From: Oxalobacteraceae bacterium
Lineage (GTDB): Bacteria; Pseudomonadota; Gammaproteobacteria; Burkholderiales; Burkholderiaceae_D
NCBI GenBank assembly: GCA_010024875.1
Contig: RGFZ01000018.1
Coordinates: 1-52,154, forward strand
Direction of reading: 5' to 3'
Length of the DNA: 52,154 nt
Shown here piece by piece: positions 41,173 to 49,412 of this stretch. The notes under the pieces were generated by a model that worked only from the letters and a program-made list of their open reading frames with translations, searched no databases and had not been told where the DNA came from. The position numbers were made by a program, and so were the translations under genes. Within the stretch, counting starts at the first letter, position 1; each line of letters starts with the position of its first letter.

Positions 41173-42798
41173 ATGGAAACCTCATTTCGTTTTGGCCTGG
41201 TATTGATCGCAGGTTTGTTGCTTTTAATGGGCTCGGCATTTGCCAGCGCGCTCATCGTCAACTCCTCTCTGCTGGCGCTAGGACTGCTCATCATTGGCCT
41301 CGGCTTGTCCGCTTATTCGGTCTGGCACCTACGGGACGAATTGGCGCTATTGGTGCGGGGACAACGCGGCGAACTGGTCATGATGACTCTGGGATTGCTG
41401 GTCTTGTTTGCAGCGATCGCCTGGGCGGCGTCGCTGTTTCCGGCACGTCTGGACATGACCGCCAACCGCGAGCATTCGCTGGCGCCACAGACGGTTCACA
41501 TGCTTAAGTCCATCGACAAGCCGGTGCAGATCACTTTTTTTCATGACCGAGGCATGCGTGAAACCGTCGAACTGTACGAGCAAATCGCTGCCCAGAACGA
41601 GAAAATCTCGCTGCAGTTGTTCGATCCCATGCTCAACCCATCGCAGGCCAAAATGCGAGGCGTGGAGTTCCCCGGCACTTCGCTGATGGAGAGCGAGGGT
41701 CGCAAGCTCACCGTCAACGGTCCCACCGAAACGGATATCGCCAACGGCATATTGCGCGTCACCCAGGGTAAACAGCAGCTTGCCTGCTTCACCGAGGGAC
41801 ATGGCGAACCCGATCCGTTCAGCTTGGAATCGCATGATCATACTGAGGGCAATGCAGGGCACTCTCATGGCTTGGAGACCAAAATCGTCATGCACGAAAA
41901 TCATGGCACCGCCAAGGCCCGCGGGGCGCTGGAGTCCATGAATTACGTGGTTGAAAAAATCTCCCTGCTGAGCAAGACTGCCGACCTCGATCGGTGCTCG
42001 GTACTGATCGTGGCCGGCCCCACGCTCCCTTACCTGCCGCAAGAGATCAAAGCTATCGAGCAGTATCTTGATAGTGGGCATAATGCCTTGTTTCTGCTGG
42101 ATCCTTTTACTCAGGTTGGACTTGATCCCATACTGGCGAAATACGGAATCACACTCGACAAAGGTTTGGTGATTGACGAGGCCAGCCACTTCTGGGCAGA
42201 TGTCTCGGCGCCCGCCGCGACCGACTACAACCGGCATGAGGTCACGACCAAGCTTGCGCTGACTTTCTTTCCCGGGGTGCGAGCGCTGATGCCCACGGCA
42301 ACGCCAGTGCCCGGTGTACGCGTTCGCCCACTGGTCAATTCATCGAAAAAAAGCTTCACCTCGCCGGATCGCTCGCGGGCCGAATTTGTTCAGGGGGTGA
42401 GCAAGCAAGGACCGCTGACCATGGTACTGGCCGCCAGCTTTAATCCTAATACCGTGGACTCGGCGACACTCATCATGAAAGAGCTGCGTGGAGAGAAGGC
42501 CGAAGAAGCGCGGCAGATTAACACGTCGCGCAAGCCGTCGCGCATCATTGTTGCGGGTGACTCTGATTTTGCTACCAACTCGTTTTATCACATCCTGGGT
42601 AATGGGTCGCTGTTCCTGAACTCGGTGAATTATCTAGCCATGCGCGAGAATCTGATCGGTCTCGAGCCGCGTACCTTCGATCTGCCGACAGTCAGCATGA
42701 CCAATACCCAGATGAAAGGTACTTTCATTATGTCGCTGATTCTGGTGCCGCTGCTGATGGCTGCCCTCGGAGTCGCCGTGTGGTGGAGGCGTCGATGA
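41173..42798 (+). CDS. GldG-like ABC auxiliary protein with His-rich insertion
   Basis: 541 aa. Two N-terminal membrane segments (about 9-55) and a third (70-90) precede a large periplasmic part (DUF4350/GldG-like: DMTANREHSLAPQT, ITFFHDRG) and a C-terminal helix just before WWRRR. The conserved CFTEGHGEPDPF is followed by an extra histidine-rich stretch: His210, 221, 223, 230, 232, 241 and 244 within 35 residues, before the usual RGALESMNYVVEKISLL. I read this as a metal-binding insertion. It is 25 bases after the permease gene and overlaps the DUF4340 gene by 4 bases. Confidence 0.82.
   Translation: METSFRFGLVLIAGLLLLMGSAFASALIVNSSLLALGLLIIGLGLSAYSVWHLRDELALLVRGQRGELVMMTLGLLVLFAAIAWAASLFPARLDMTANREHSLAPQTVHMLKSIDKPVQITFFHDRGMRETVELYEQIAAQNEKISLQLFDPMLNPSQAKMRGVEFPGTSLMESEGRKLTVNGPTETDIANGILRVTQGKQQLACFTEGHGEPDPFSLESHDHTEGNAGHSHGLETKIVMHENHGTAKARGALESMNYVVEKISLLSKTADLDRCSVLIVAGPTLPYLPQEIKAIEQYLDSGHNALFLLDPFTQVGLDPILAKYGITLDKGLVIDEASHFWADVSAPAATDYNRHEVTTKLALTFFPGVRALMPTATPVPGVRVRPLVNSSKKSFTSPDRSRAEFVQGVSKQGPLTMVLAASFNPNTVDSATLIMKELRGEKAEEARQINTSRKPSRIIVAGDSDFATNSFYHILGNGSLFLNSVNYLAMRENLIGLEPRTFDLPTVSMTNTQMKGTFIMSLILVPLLMAALGVAVWWRRR
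41800..41904 (+). other. Histidine-rich segment in the GldG-like protein
   Basis: Codons for residues 210-244 contain seven His codons, mixed with acidic residues (for example SHDHTEGNAGHSHG). Pattern HxHx6HxH is like known zinc or nickel chaperone loops. The base composition does not differ from the surrounding gene. Confidence 0.7.
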
Positions 42799-43427
42799 AC
42801 ACGCGGCGCAGCAGATTGCTGATCATCTGGATCGCTGTGGCGGTGCTGGGGGCGATCATTTTCTGGAAAGAACGCGAACTGTCGAGCAGCGTCGAAGTAT
42901 CTTCCGGGCGTCCTGACAAGTTCCTGATACCGGTTCCTCTGGATCAGGTCGGTGCTATCGAAGTTCTGCGCAAGGGGCAGTTGCACCGTTTCGAGAAAGA
43001 CGATGCAGGCACGTGGTTCTATCATGGCCAGCAAGATGGCCCTGATGCCAAGACGCACGCACACAAAGCCGATCCGCTAGCTGCAAACACCATCGGCCAA
43101 GCAATCACGATGTTCAGCCGAACGCAGAAAGAGCAGCCCATCCCTCTGCAAGCAGGCAGCGATGAATTCGGTGTCAGCCGACCCGATATCCTCATCATGG
43201 TGTACCCGCCAGGCAAATCCGATCCGGTCATCCGTCTTGCCGTGGGCATTGTCAGTCCAGATGGTTACAGCCGTTATGTACTACCCGTGGGCGCGAAGGA
43301 AGCCGTTACGATTGCGGAATACCAGATTACGGGACTGATGGCCACGATTGATGCGGTGAGCAAAAATCCAGCACCTGCCATGGCGCCCTCCGCTGCTCCA
43401 GAGGGCGTGACTGTACGCCGCCAATGA
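42795..43427 (+). CDS. DUF4340 domain protein
   Basis: 210 aa from the ATG at 42795, which overlaps the GldG-like stop by 4 bases. One N-terminal membrane anchor (8-23) is followed by a periplasmic beta-rich domain with IPVPLDQVGAIEVLRKGQ and GVSRPDILIMVYPPG, matching DUF4340. This domain is usually found next to GldG-like genes and is thought to be a partner of the transporter. It contains HAHK near residue 95 and ends in an Ala/Pro-rich tail. It overlaps the HupE gene by 4 bases. Confidence 0.85.
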   Translation: MNTRRSRLLIIWIAVAVLGAIIFWKERELSSSVEVSSGRPDKFLIPVPLDQVGAIEVLRKGQLHRFEKDDAGTWFYHGQQDGPDAKTHAHKADPLAANTIGQAITMFSRTQKEQPIPLQAGSDEFGVSRPDILIMVYPPGKSDPVIRLAVGIVSPDGYSRYVLPVGAKEAVTIAEYQITGLMATIDAVSKNPAPAMAPSAAPEGVTVRRQ

Positions 43428-44401
43428 GCCGCTGGGCAGGTCGACTGTTGGGGCTCTTCGCCCTGCTGTTTCTGTCCTCGGCATGGTCGCACTCGGGTGA
43501 TGCCACCGGATTCGCTTCGATTGGCATCGACGGCAGCAGCGTCATCTACCGATACACGCCCACCACCAGCGGCACAGACGATGCCACACTGGTTCGTTTG
43601 ATCCGCGAAAAAGTCAGTATCACCGCCGATCAGCAGACCTGCGTTCCGGCCGAGCCAGAGGGCATGCAAGTGGCGTATGCCTGCCCCGCGCCACCGAAAG
43701 TGCTGCTGATCCGCGACGACATGGCCGATACTCTCGGCGAGAAGCATCATGTGATCGCGGTCATGACTTGGAACGGCGGCAGCAGCTCACTGAATTTCTC
43801 AGCCACTGAACGTGAGGCGCGAATCTCGCTCGCCGGTGCAGAAACACCGCAAGGTGCCGGCAGCTTCTTCCTGCTCGGCGTAGAGCATATCGCCACGGGC
43901 TATGATCATCTGCTATTCCTTTTGGCGCTGATTCTGTGCGGCGGCAATCTGGTATCGCTGCTGAAGATCATTACCGCGTTCACGCTCGCGCACAGCATCA
44001 CGCTGGGCGCAGCGGCGCTGGATATCATCACCCTACCCTCGGCACTGGTCGAGGCCGTGATTGCGCTATCGATCGCCTATGTCGCATTTGAGAACTTGTT
44101 CCCGCGCTTCGCTTTCTCTCACCGATGGCATATCAGCTTCTTGTTCGGACTGGTGCATGGCTTCGGCTTTTCTTCGGTGCTGAAAGAAATCGGCTTGCCA
44201 AAAGACAGCCTGATCTGGTCGCTGCTGAACTTCAATCTGGGGGTCGAGGCAGGTCAGCTGGTGGCGGTGCTGATCGCAGTACCTTTACTGATGCAGCTGC
44301 GGAAAACCCGCCATGAGGCGCGGGTAGTGCTAGGCCTGTCTGCGGTAGTCATGGTCGTGGGCTTGTTTCTATTTTTTGAGCGGGTAGTGTTCGGCGCCTG
44401 A
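43424..44401 (+). CDS. HupE/UreJ family membrane protein
   Basis: 325 aa. A signal peptide (about 1-22, ending SSAWS) precedes a periplasmic domain of about 120 residues, then the HupE core of six to seven helices. Family signs are GVEHIATGYDHLLFLLAL and ITAFTLAHSITL, with His residues that bind nickel or cobalt in homologues, and LFGLVHGFGFSSVL. HupE/UreJ proteins import Ni or Co for hydrogenase and urease. No such enzyme is encoded here, but the operon's upstream His-rich protein fits a metal function. Overlap with the preceding gene is 4 bases. Confidence 0.88.
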   Translation: MSRWAGRLLGLFALLFLSSAWSHSGDATGFASIGIDGSSVIYRYTPTTSGTDDATLVRLIREKVSITADQQTCVPAEPEGMQVAYACPAPPKVLLIRDDMADTLGEKHHVIAVMTWNGGSSSLNFSATEREARISLAGAETPQGAGSFFLLGVEHIATGYDHLLFLLALILCGGNLVSLLKIITAFTLAHSITLGAAALDIITLPSALVEAVIALSIAYVAFENLFPRFAFSHRWHISFLFGLVHGFGFSSVLKEIGLPKDSLIWSLLNFNLGVEAGQLVAVLIAVPLLMQLRKTRHEARVVLGLSAVVMVVGLFLFFERVVFGA

Positions 44402-44477
44402 TTCGTCATTTAAGCGGCGATTGAAGCCGGGTTGCACACACTGCTCTCTCGCGTGAAAGATGGGAACCCACCAATGC

Positions 44478-45857
44478 TCAGACATCCTGCGACCACGGTG
44501 GCAGTAAATCTCCCACGGCCTTGAGCGCTGCGATATTCCAGATCCCATCCATCGAAGCACGCATCTCGCTTGCAGTAGCAGCCCCTGAGAATTCAGCGAG
44601 TGCGATAGCCTTGGTTTCCAGTTCTGCACGTGACAGCGTATTGCCCGGATCGCCCTTGGGCTCGTCCACGCGTCCCTGCAGCTCCCGGCCATCCCTTGTC
44701 TTGACGTTCACCTTGCCAATCCAGCGCGCAGGATAGGCGCCATCGACCTCGGGATCGAGCTCCATGCTGACGCGCTGGCGGAAGTCCTGCACCTCGGTCT
44801 CACGGAAAGACTGCTCAAACTCACGAACGCCGGCCTTGCCATACAGCGCGATCAAGCCCAGCACAGTGCCCATCGAAAATTTGGCCTGATGCACGGTGCG
44901 CGGCTCGACCACTGGGCCCAGCACATCAATGGCGCCCTGATGCACGCGCGTGATGACGGAATCGATCTGGTCCGCTTTGAGGCCATGCTGCTGCATCACC
45001 TGCAGCAGAGCATCCGCAGCGGGATGGGTGTGTCGGCACGATGCATGAAACTTGAACGAGGTCTCGATGGTTGCCCAGCGCTCACCAAGACGATCGGTAA
45101 GACACGCGACATCAGCATCCTGAGACATACCGGCGGCCATACCCTTGGCACCCTCAAGCACCTGCTTGGCGCCAGAAAACCCTTTCTCGGCCAGCAGTGC
45201 GGCGATCAGGCCATCGGAAGCAGCCTTGGCTGTGTGCAGCTGCTTCGAGTCGGCGGCATCCTTGAGGAATTCCCATAGTCCTGCGGCTTGGGTGCCGGCC
45301 GAGCCCATCGCATGCTGCATTTTTCCGGGATTAAGGCCGATCAGGCGTCCGACTGCTACGGCCGCCGCAACGGTTCCCACGGTACCGGTCGTGTGAAACA
45401 CCTTGTAGTGCGAGCGGCCCATGAATTCGCCTATGCGTATACCTGCCTCGTAGCCAGCGACGGCAGCGGTCATCATGTCCTTGCCGCTTAGACCGCGATC
45501 TTGCGCGATGGCCAGAACTGCGGGGAAGATCACTGCGGCCGGATGGAACACGGAACCATTGTGCACATCGTCCTGCTCGATATAGTGTGATGAGGCGCCG
45601 TTTACCATCGCGGCGAACAATGGTGATGTCTTGCGACGGGAAATCAGTACCTCTGAGCCGCCATCCTTCGGGCCCATCTCTCGGGCAAACGCTTCGATCG
45701 CCTGCACCGGGCGCCCGACTTTGCCGGCGAGTGCAGAGCCGAACCAGTCGAGGAACAAGTCCTCCGCACGACGCATCACCTCAGTGGGAATGTCGTCATA
45801 GTTCAACTCGGCGGCAAAAAAAGCGAGCTGGGCACTGGGCGTCACGTTGGTTTTCAT
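44478..45857 (-). CDS. MmgE/PrpD family protein
   Basis: 459 aa, full length. 2-Methylcitrate dehydratase/cis-aconitate decarboxylase superfamily. The segments GSSHYIEQDDVHNGSVFHPAAV, VAAGYEAGIRIGEFMG, GTVGTVAAAVAVGRLIGL, FKFHASCRHTHPAADALL and GDPGNTLSRAELETKA are family hallmarks. The precise substrate is uncertain: PrpD (2-methylcitrate), itaconate-forming enzymes and others share this pattern. It lies 17 bases after an acyl-CoA dehydrogenase gene in the same direction. No prpB or prpC is nearby, so propionate degradation is not proven. Confidence 0.9.
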   Translation of the reverse strand: MKTNVTPSAQLAFFAAELNYDDIPTEVMRRAEDLFLDWFGSALAGKVGRPVQAIEAFAREMGPKDGGSEVLISRRKTSPLFAAMVNGASSHYIEQDDVHNGSVFHPAAVIFPAVLAIAQDRGLSGKDMMTAAVAGYEAGIRIGEFMGRSHYKVFHTTGTVGTVAAAVAVGRLIGLNPGKMQHAMGSAGTQAAGLWEFLKDAADSKQLHTAKAASDGLIAALLAEKGFSGAKQVLEGAKGMAAGMSQDADVACLTDRLGERWATIETSFKFHASCRHTHPAADALLQVMQQHGLKADQIDSVITRVHQGAIDVLGPVVEPRTVHQAKFSMGTVLGLIALYGKAGVREFEQSFRETEVQDFRQRVSMELDPEVDGAYPARWIGKVNVKTRDGRELQGRVDEPKGDPGNTLSRAELETKAIALAEFSGAATASEMRASMDGIWNIAALKAVGDLLPPWSQDV

Positions 45858-45873
45858 GGCGTCTTCCTTTGAG

Positions 45874-47034
45874 CTAGAACGAGCGCGGCATACCGAGGAT
45901 ATGCTCCGCGACGTAAGAAAGAATCAGATTGGTGGAGATCGGCGCGACCTGATACAGGCGGGTCTCGCGGAACTTGCGCTCGACGTCATATTCTGCCGCG
46001 AAACCAAAGCCGCCGTGATACTGCAGGCAGGCATTGGCCGCCTCCCACGATGCATCAGCGGCGAGCATCTTGGCCATGTTGGCCTCGGCGCCGCACGGCT
46101 CGCCGGCGTCGAAAAGCTCACAGGCTTTGTATCGCATCAAGCTGGCAGCCTCGATGTTCACAAAGGCTTTCGCGATGGGGAACTGTACTCCCTGGTTCTG
46201 CCCGATAGGGCGGCCGAAAACGACTCGCTCGTTCACGTACTTGGTGACTTTGTCGATGAACCAATAGCCATCGCCGATGCACTCGGCAGCAATCAATGCG
46301 CGTTCGGCATTCAGTCCGTCGAGAATGTATTTGAAGCCCTTGCCCTCTTCGCCAATTAAATTCTCTGCGGGTATCTCAAGGTTCTCGAAAAACAGCTCAT
46401 TGGTCTCATGGTTGACCATGTTGCGGATCGGACGAACCTCCAGCCCTTTGCCGATCGAGTCGCGCAAGTCGACGATAAAGATGGACATGCCTTCGGATTT
46501 TTTGCTCACCTCGGCCAGCGGCGTGGTGCGCGCGAGCAGGATCATCAAGTCGGAGTGCTGGATGCGGGAGATCCAGACTTTCTGTCCGTTGACCACATAG
46601 CGATCGCCCTTCTTCACGGCGGTCGTCTTGATCTTGGTGGTGTCGGTCCCGGTGGTGGGCTCGGTCACGCCCATTGATTGCAGGCGCAGCTCACCACTGG
46701 CAATTTTGGGCAGATAAAAATCCTTTTGTGCCGTAGAGCCGTGGCGCAGCAGCGTACCCATGTTGTACATCTGACCGTGGCAAGCACCCGAATTGCCACC
46801 ATTGCGGTTGATCTCCTCCATGATCACCGAGGCTTCGACCATGCCCAGACCCGAGCCACCATACTCGACCGGGATCAATGCCGCGAGCCAGCCAGCCTGA
46901 GTGAGCGCCTCGACAAACGCCTCGGGATACGCGCGCTCTTCATCGACTTGACGGAAATACTCGGCCGGGAACTGAGCGCACAAATCGCGAATGGCGTCGC
47001 GAATATCCTGATAATCGTTGGGAGACACTGGCAT
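45874..47034 (-). CDS. Acyl-CoA dehydrogenase family protein, atypical active site
   Basis: 386 aa from the ATG at 47034 with AGGAA upstream; the ATG at 47109 would add 25 unlikely residues. FAD-binding motifs are visible: MGVTEPTTGTDTTKIKT and KVWISRIQHSDLM. The C-terminal part is YHGGFGFAAEYDVERKFRETR. The usual catalytic IYEGT is replaced here by LYQVAPISTN, so Pro365 sits where the general-base Glu is expected. A Glu from another helix could serve, as in isovaleryl- and long-chain enzymes. It pairs with MmgE/PrpD downstream and with the LysR gene upstream. Confidence 0.88.
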   Translation of the reverse strand: MPVSPNDYQDIRDAIRDLCAQFPAEYFRQVDEERAYPEAFVEALTQAGWLAALIPVEYGGSGLGMVEASVIMEEINRNGGNSGACHGQMYNMGTLLRHGSTAQKDFYLPKIASGELRLQSMGVTEPTTGTDTTKIKTTAVKKGDRYVVNGQKVWISRIQHSDLMILLARTTPLAEVSKKSEGMSIFIVDLRDSIGKGLEVRPIRNMVNHETNELFFENLEIPAENLIGEEGKGFKYILDGLNAERALIAAECIGDGYWFIDKVTKYVNERVVFGRPIGQNQGVQFPIAKAFVNIEAASLMRYKACELFDAGEPCGAEANMAKMLAADASWEAANACLQYHGGFGFAAEYDVERKFRETRLYQVAPISTNLILSYVAEHILGMPRSF

Positions 47035-47182
47035 GGAAATTCCTGTTGGGATGGCGCTCGCGCGTGCACGACTGCAGACAGCAAAGAGCATGCTGCGCAG
47101 CAGCAGCATTAACGCTCCAAAGTGTGACCTATCCCACCCCTGTGAACAATTCAGAAAATCGTAAGCGGGGCTTCGAGGAGAA

Positions 47183-47226
47183 TTAACCCTAAGGTTAAAA
47201 GAAAATAAGCAAAGATGAGCTTATTT
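47183..47226. promoter_or_regulatory. Two adjacent inverted repeats between the LysR and acyl-CoA dehydrogenase genes
   Basis: TTAACC (47183-47188) and GGTTAA (47193-47198) flank CTAA, giving a perfect 16-base palindrome-like box. Next to it AAATAAGC (47203-47210) and GCTTATTT (47219-47226) form a perfect 8-bp hairpin. Read on the minus strand, this second hairpin is followed by a T-rich run (TTTTCTTTT), so it probably terminates the LysR transcript. The first box, about 150 bases before the acyl-CoA dehydrogenase start, is a candidate operator. Confidence 0.45.
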
Positions 47227-47254
47227 AGCGGCAGTCAATGGCTTTCGCAGCCGG

Positions 47255-48175
47255 TCAGTCGACCGTCTCCAGCGGATGTGCTTTGCTCTCGGCGACCAGT
47301 AATTCCACCAGTTCGCGCGCGAACATGGGTAGCGACTGCAGGCTGCGCACACAGACTTGCAGCTTGCGTACTGCCCACTCATCCGTCAGCTCAACCATGC
47401 GAATGTCGAGCGATTTTGCATGACGGCTGGCGGCGGAATACGGGACGACGCCGATGCCGACATTGGCTTCGATCATTCGGCAAGCGGCCTCGAAATTCCC
47501 GACCTGGATGCGGATCTTGATCGGTCGGTTCAGGCTGTTGGCATTTTGTGCGAGGAAGGAATGGATCGCGCTGGCCTCGATCATGCCAACAAAGTCATGG
47601 CTCAACGCCTCACTGAAATCGATGCGACCACGCTCTGCCAGCGGATGCGTCGCTGATGTCACCAGCACCAGCCGGTCTTCGCGAAAGGGCAAGGTTTCGA
47701 GGCCTTCGGTTCGCACATTGCCGGCCAGGATACCGACATCCACTTTGTCCTCGGAGACAGCACGCACGATGTCATGCGAGAGCCGCTCCTTCAGATCGAC
47801 ATTCACGTCGGGATGCGAAGCCAGAAATTTGGGCAGCAGCGCCGGCAGGAATTCGGCCATTGCGGTCGTGTTCGCAAAGATGCGCACATGACCCCGCGTA
47901 CCCTTCACATACTCGGCCAGATCGCCGCGCAAATCGGCCAGTTGCTGCAGTACGAGTCGCGCGTGATGCATGAAGGCCTGGCCTGGTGGCGTCAGCGTTA
48001 CACCCTGACTGGTCCGATACAGCAGCTTGACACCCAGTCCCTCTTCCAGATTCTTGATGCGTATCGATGCTGCTGGCAGCGACATGTGCGAGCGCTCCGC
48101 ACCGCGCGTGAGGCTGTTCGCCTCGGCGATATTGACAAAGAGCTTGATATCCGGGAGATCGAAATGCGCAGCCAT
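47255..48175 (-). CDS. LysR family transcriptional regulator
   Basis: 306 aa from the ATG at 48175, which gives MAAHFDLPDIKLFVNIAEANSLTRGAE, the regular LysR start. A longer frame starting at 48256 would run into the DUF1501 gene. The HTH covers about 1-65 (SLPAASIRIKNLEEGLGVKLLYRT), followed by the effector domain (GHVRIFANTTAMAEFLPALL). It begins 4 bases after the DUF1501 stop, in the same direction, and lies upstream of the acyl-CoA dehydrogenase-PrpD pair, its likely targets. Confidence 0.9.
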   Translation of the reverse strand: MAAHFDLPDIKLFVNIAEANSLTRGAERSHMSLPAASIRIKNLEEGLGVKLLYRTSQGVTLTPPGQAFMHHARLVLQQLADLRGDLAEYVKGTRGHVRIFANTTAMAEFLPALLPKFLASHPDVNVDLKERLSHDIVRAVSEDKVDVGILAGNVRTEGLETLPFREDRLVLVTSATHPLAERGRIDFSEALSHDFVGMIEASAIHSFLAQNANSLNRPIKIRIQVGNFEAACRMIEANVGIGVVPYSAASRHAKSLDIRMVELTDEWAVRKLQVCVRSLQSLPMFARELVELLVAESKAHPLETVD

Positions 48176-48179
48176 GAAT

Positions 48180-49391
48180 TCATCCAAACATCGAGAAAGT
48201 CTTGAAGTCGCCGGAAAGCAGGCTCTTGCTATCGGGATGCTTGAGCCATCCTTCAATCAGGGTCGCATATACACGGCGGAAGTCGGTAGTGTATTTCAGG
48301 TTGCCGCCCTCATCCAGATCGGTCAGCGAGGGTATGCCACCGTAATGGCCACCCTTGACCTGTTTACCAACCACGTACATGTGATTGGCGGTGCCGTGGT
48401 CGGTGCCGAGGCTTGTGTTCTCGGCAGCGCGACGGCCGAATTCGGAGAAGGCCAATAGCGTAACATCATCCGCGCGACCGATGCGCTCCATGTCCTTGAT
48501 GAAACCGGCCACGGCATCGGAGACATAGGTCAGCAAACGCTGATGGGGCTCGGCCTGCTGAACGTGCGTGTCGAATGCATTGTGGCGATAGCTGACGTAG
48601 TACAGCCGTGTCGGCAGGTTTGCATGAATCATCGCCGCGACCTTGGGCAGATCGACCGACTGAATGCCGTAGTCGACCGGCGTCTTGTACGCTTCCCAAG
48701 CAGCACGCACCAGACTCGAGGCCTGCCGCGCGCTGCCCGCGACTTCATCCAGGAATCGCTGCGAGGCATTCACCGGGTCGCCGGCTATGGGCGTGTCCAG
48801 CAGAGCACGGCTGTTCATCAGGCCCTTGCGCATGAAACGCTCCGGATCATCGAACACCACCGGCACGTGGCGCGCGGAGCGCACCGCGAGGGACTGACGC
48901 TCGTCGATATTGACGAGGAAGTTTGGGGTCAGCTGGGGGTCAATCGCATCAGCGACTCGCCCCAGCCAGCCATAAGGTTCACCGCCGTTGGGCACACCGG
49001 TGCGCCAAAAGTCCGCCGAGGTGAAGTGCGAGAATGAAGGCTGGTCATAACCGCAGCCATGCACGATGGCCATGCATCCTTCTTTATACAGGCGCTCGAA
49101 ACCGGCCATGCCGGGCGAGAAGCCAAAGCGCTCATCGATCTTGCGCACTTTGCCCGGCTTGATACCGAGGGTAGGACGCAAGCGGTAGTACGCATCGTCT
49201 GCATATGGCACTAGTGTATTCAGGCCATCGTTCGCGCCGGATAGCTCCATCACCACCAGAATGCGGCGCGAGCTGTCTGTAGTCGCGTTTGCGGGCATCC
49301 ACGGGAGTCCTGCAGTGAGTCCCGCCCCGGCCAACGCACCCAGCAAATGACGGCGCGTCAGATTAATGTGCTGTTCAGAAGTATGTTTCAT
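48180..49391 (-). CDS. DUF1501 family protein, Tat-exported
   Basis: 403 aa. The N-terminus NLTRRHLLGALAGAGLTAG is a twin-arginine signal, cut near ANA. The family is related in sequence to sulfatase-like hydrolases; VVMELSGANDGLNTLVPYAD and SEFGRRAAENTSLGTDHGTANHMYVVG are its hallmarks. The role is unknown. DUF1501 genes are almost always found next to DUF1800 genes, as here: the DUF1800 gene is 21 bases upstream. The reading frame is intact although the partner is broken. Confidence 0.9.
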   Translation of the reverse strand: MKHTSEQHINLTRRHLLGALAGAGLTAGLPWMPANATTDSSRRILVVMELSGANDGLNTLVPYADDAYYRLRPTLGIKPGKVRKIDERFGFSPGMAGFERLYKEGCMAIVHGCGYDQPSFSHFTSADFWRTGVPNGGEPYGWLGRVADAIDPQLTPNFLVNIDERQSLAVRSARHVPVVFDDPERFMRKGLMNSRALLDTPIAGDPVNASQRFLDEVAGSARQASSLVRAAWEAYKTPVDYGIQSVDLPKVAAMIHANLPTRLYYVSYRHNAFDTHVQQAEPHQRLLTYVSDAVAGFIKDMERIGRADDVTLLAFSEFGRRAAENTSLGTDHGTANHMYVVGKQVKGGHYGGIPSLTDLDEGGNLKYTTDFRRVYATLIEGWLKHPDSKSLLSGDFKTFSMFG

Positions 49392-49412
49392 GCCTGTTCT
49401 TTTTTGGTTTTT

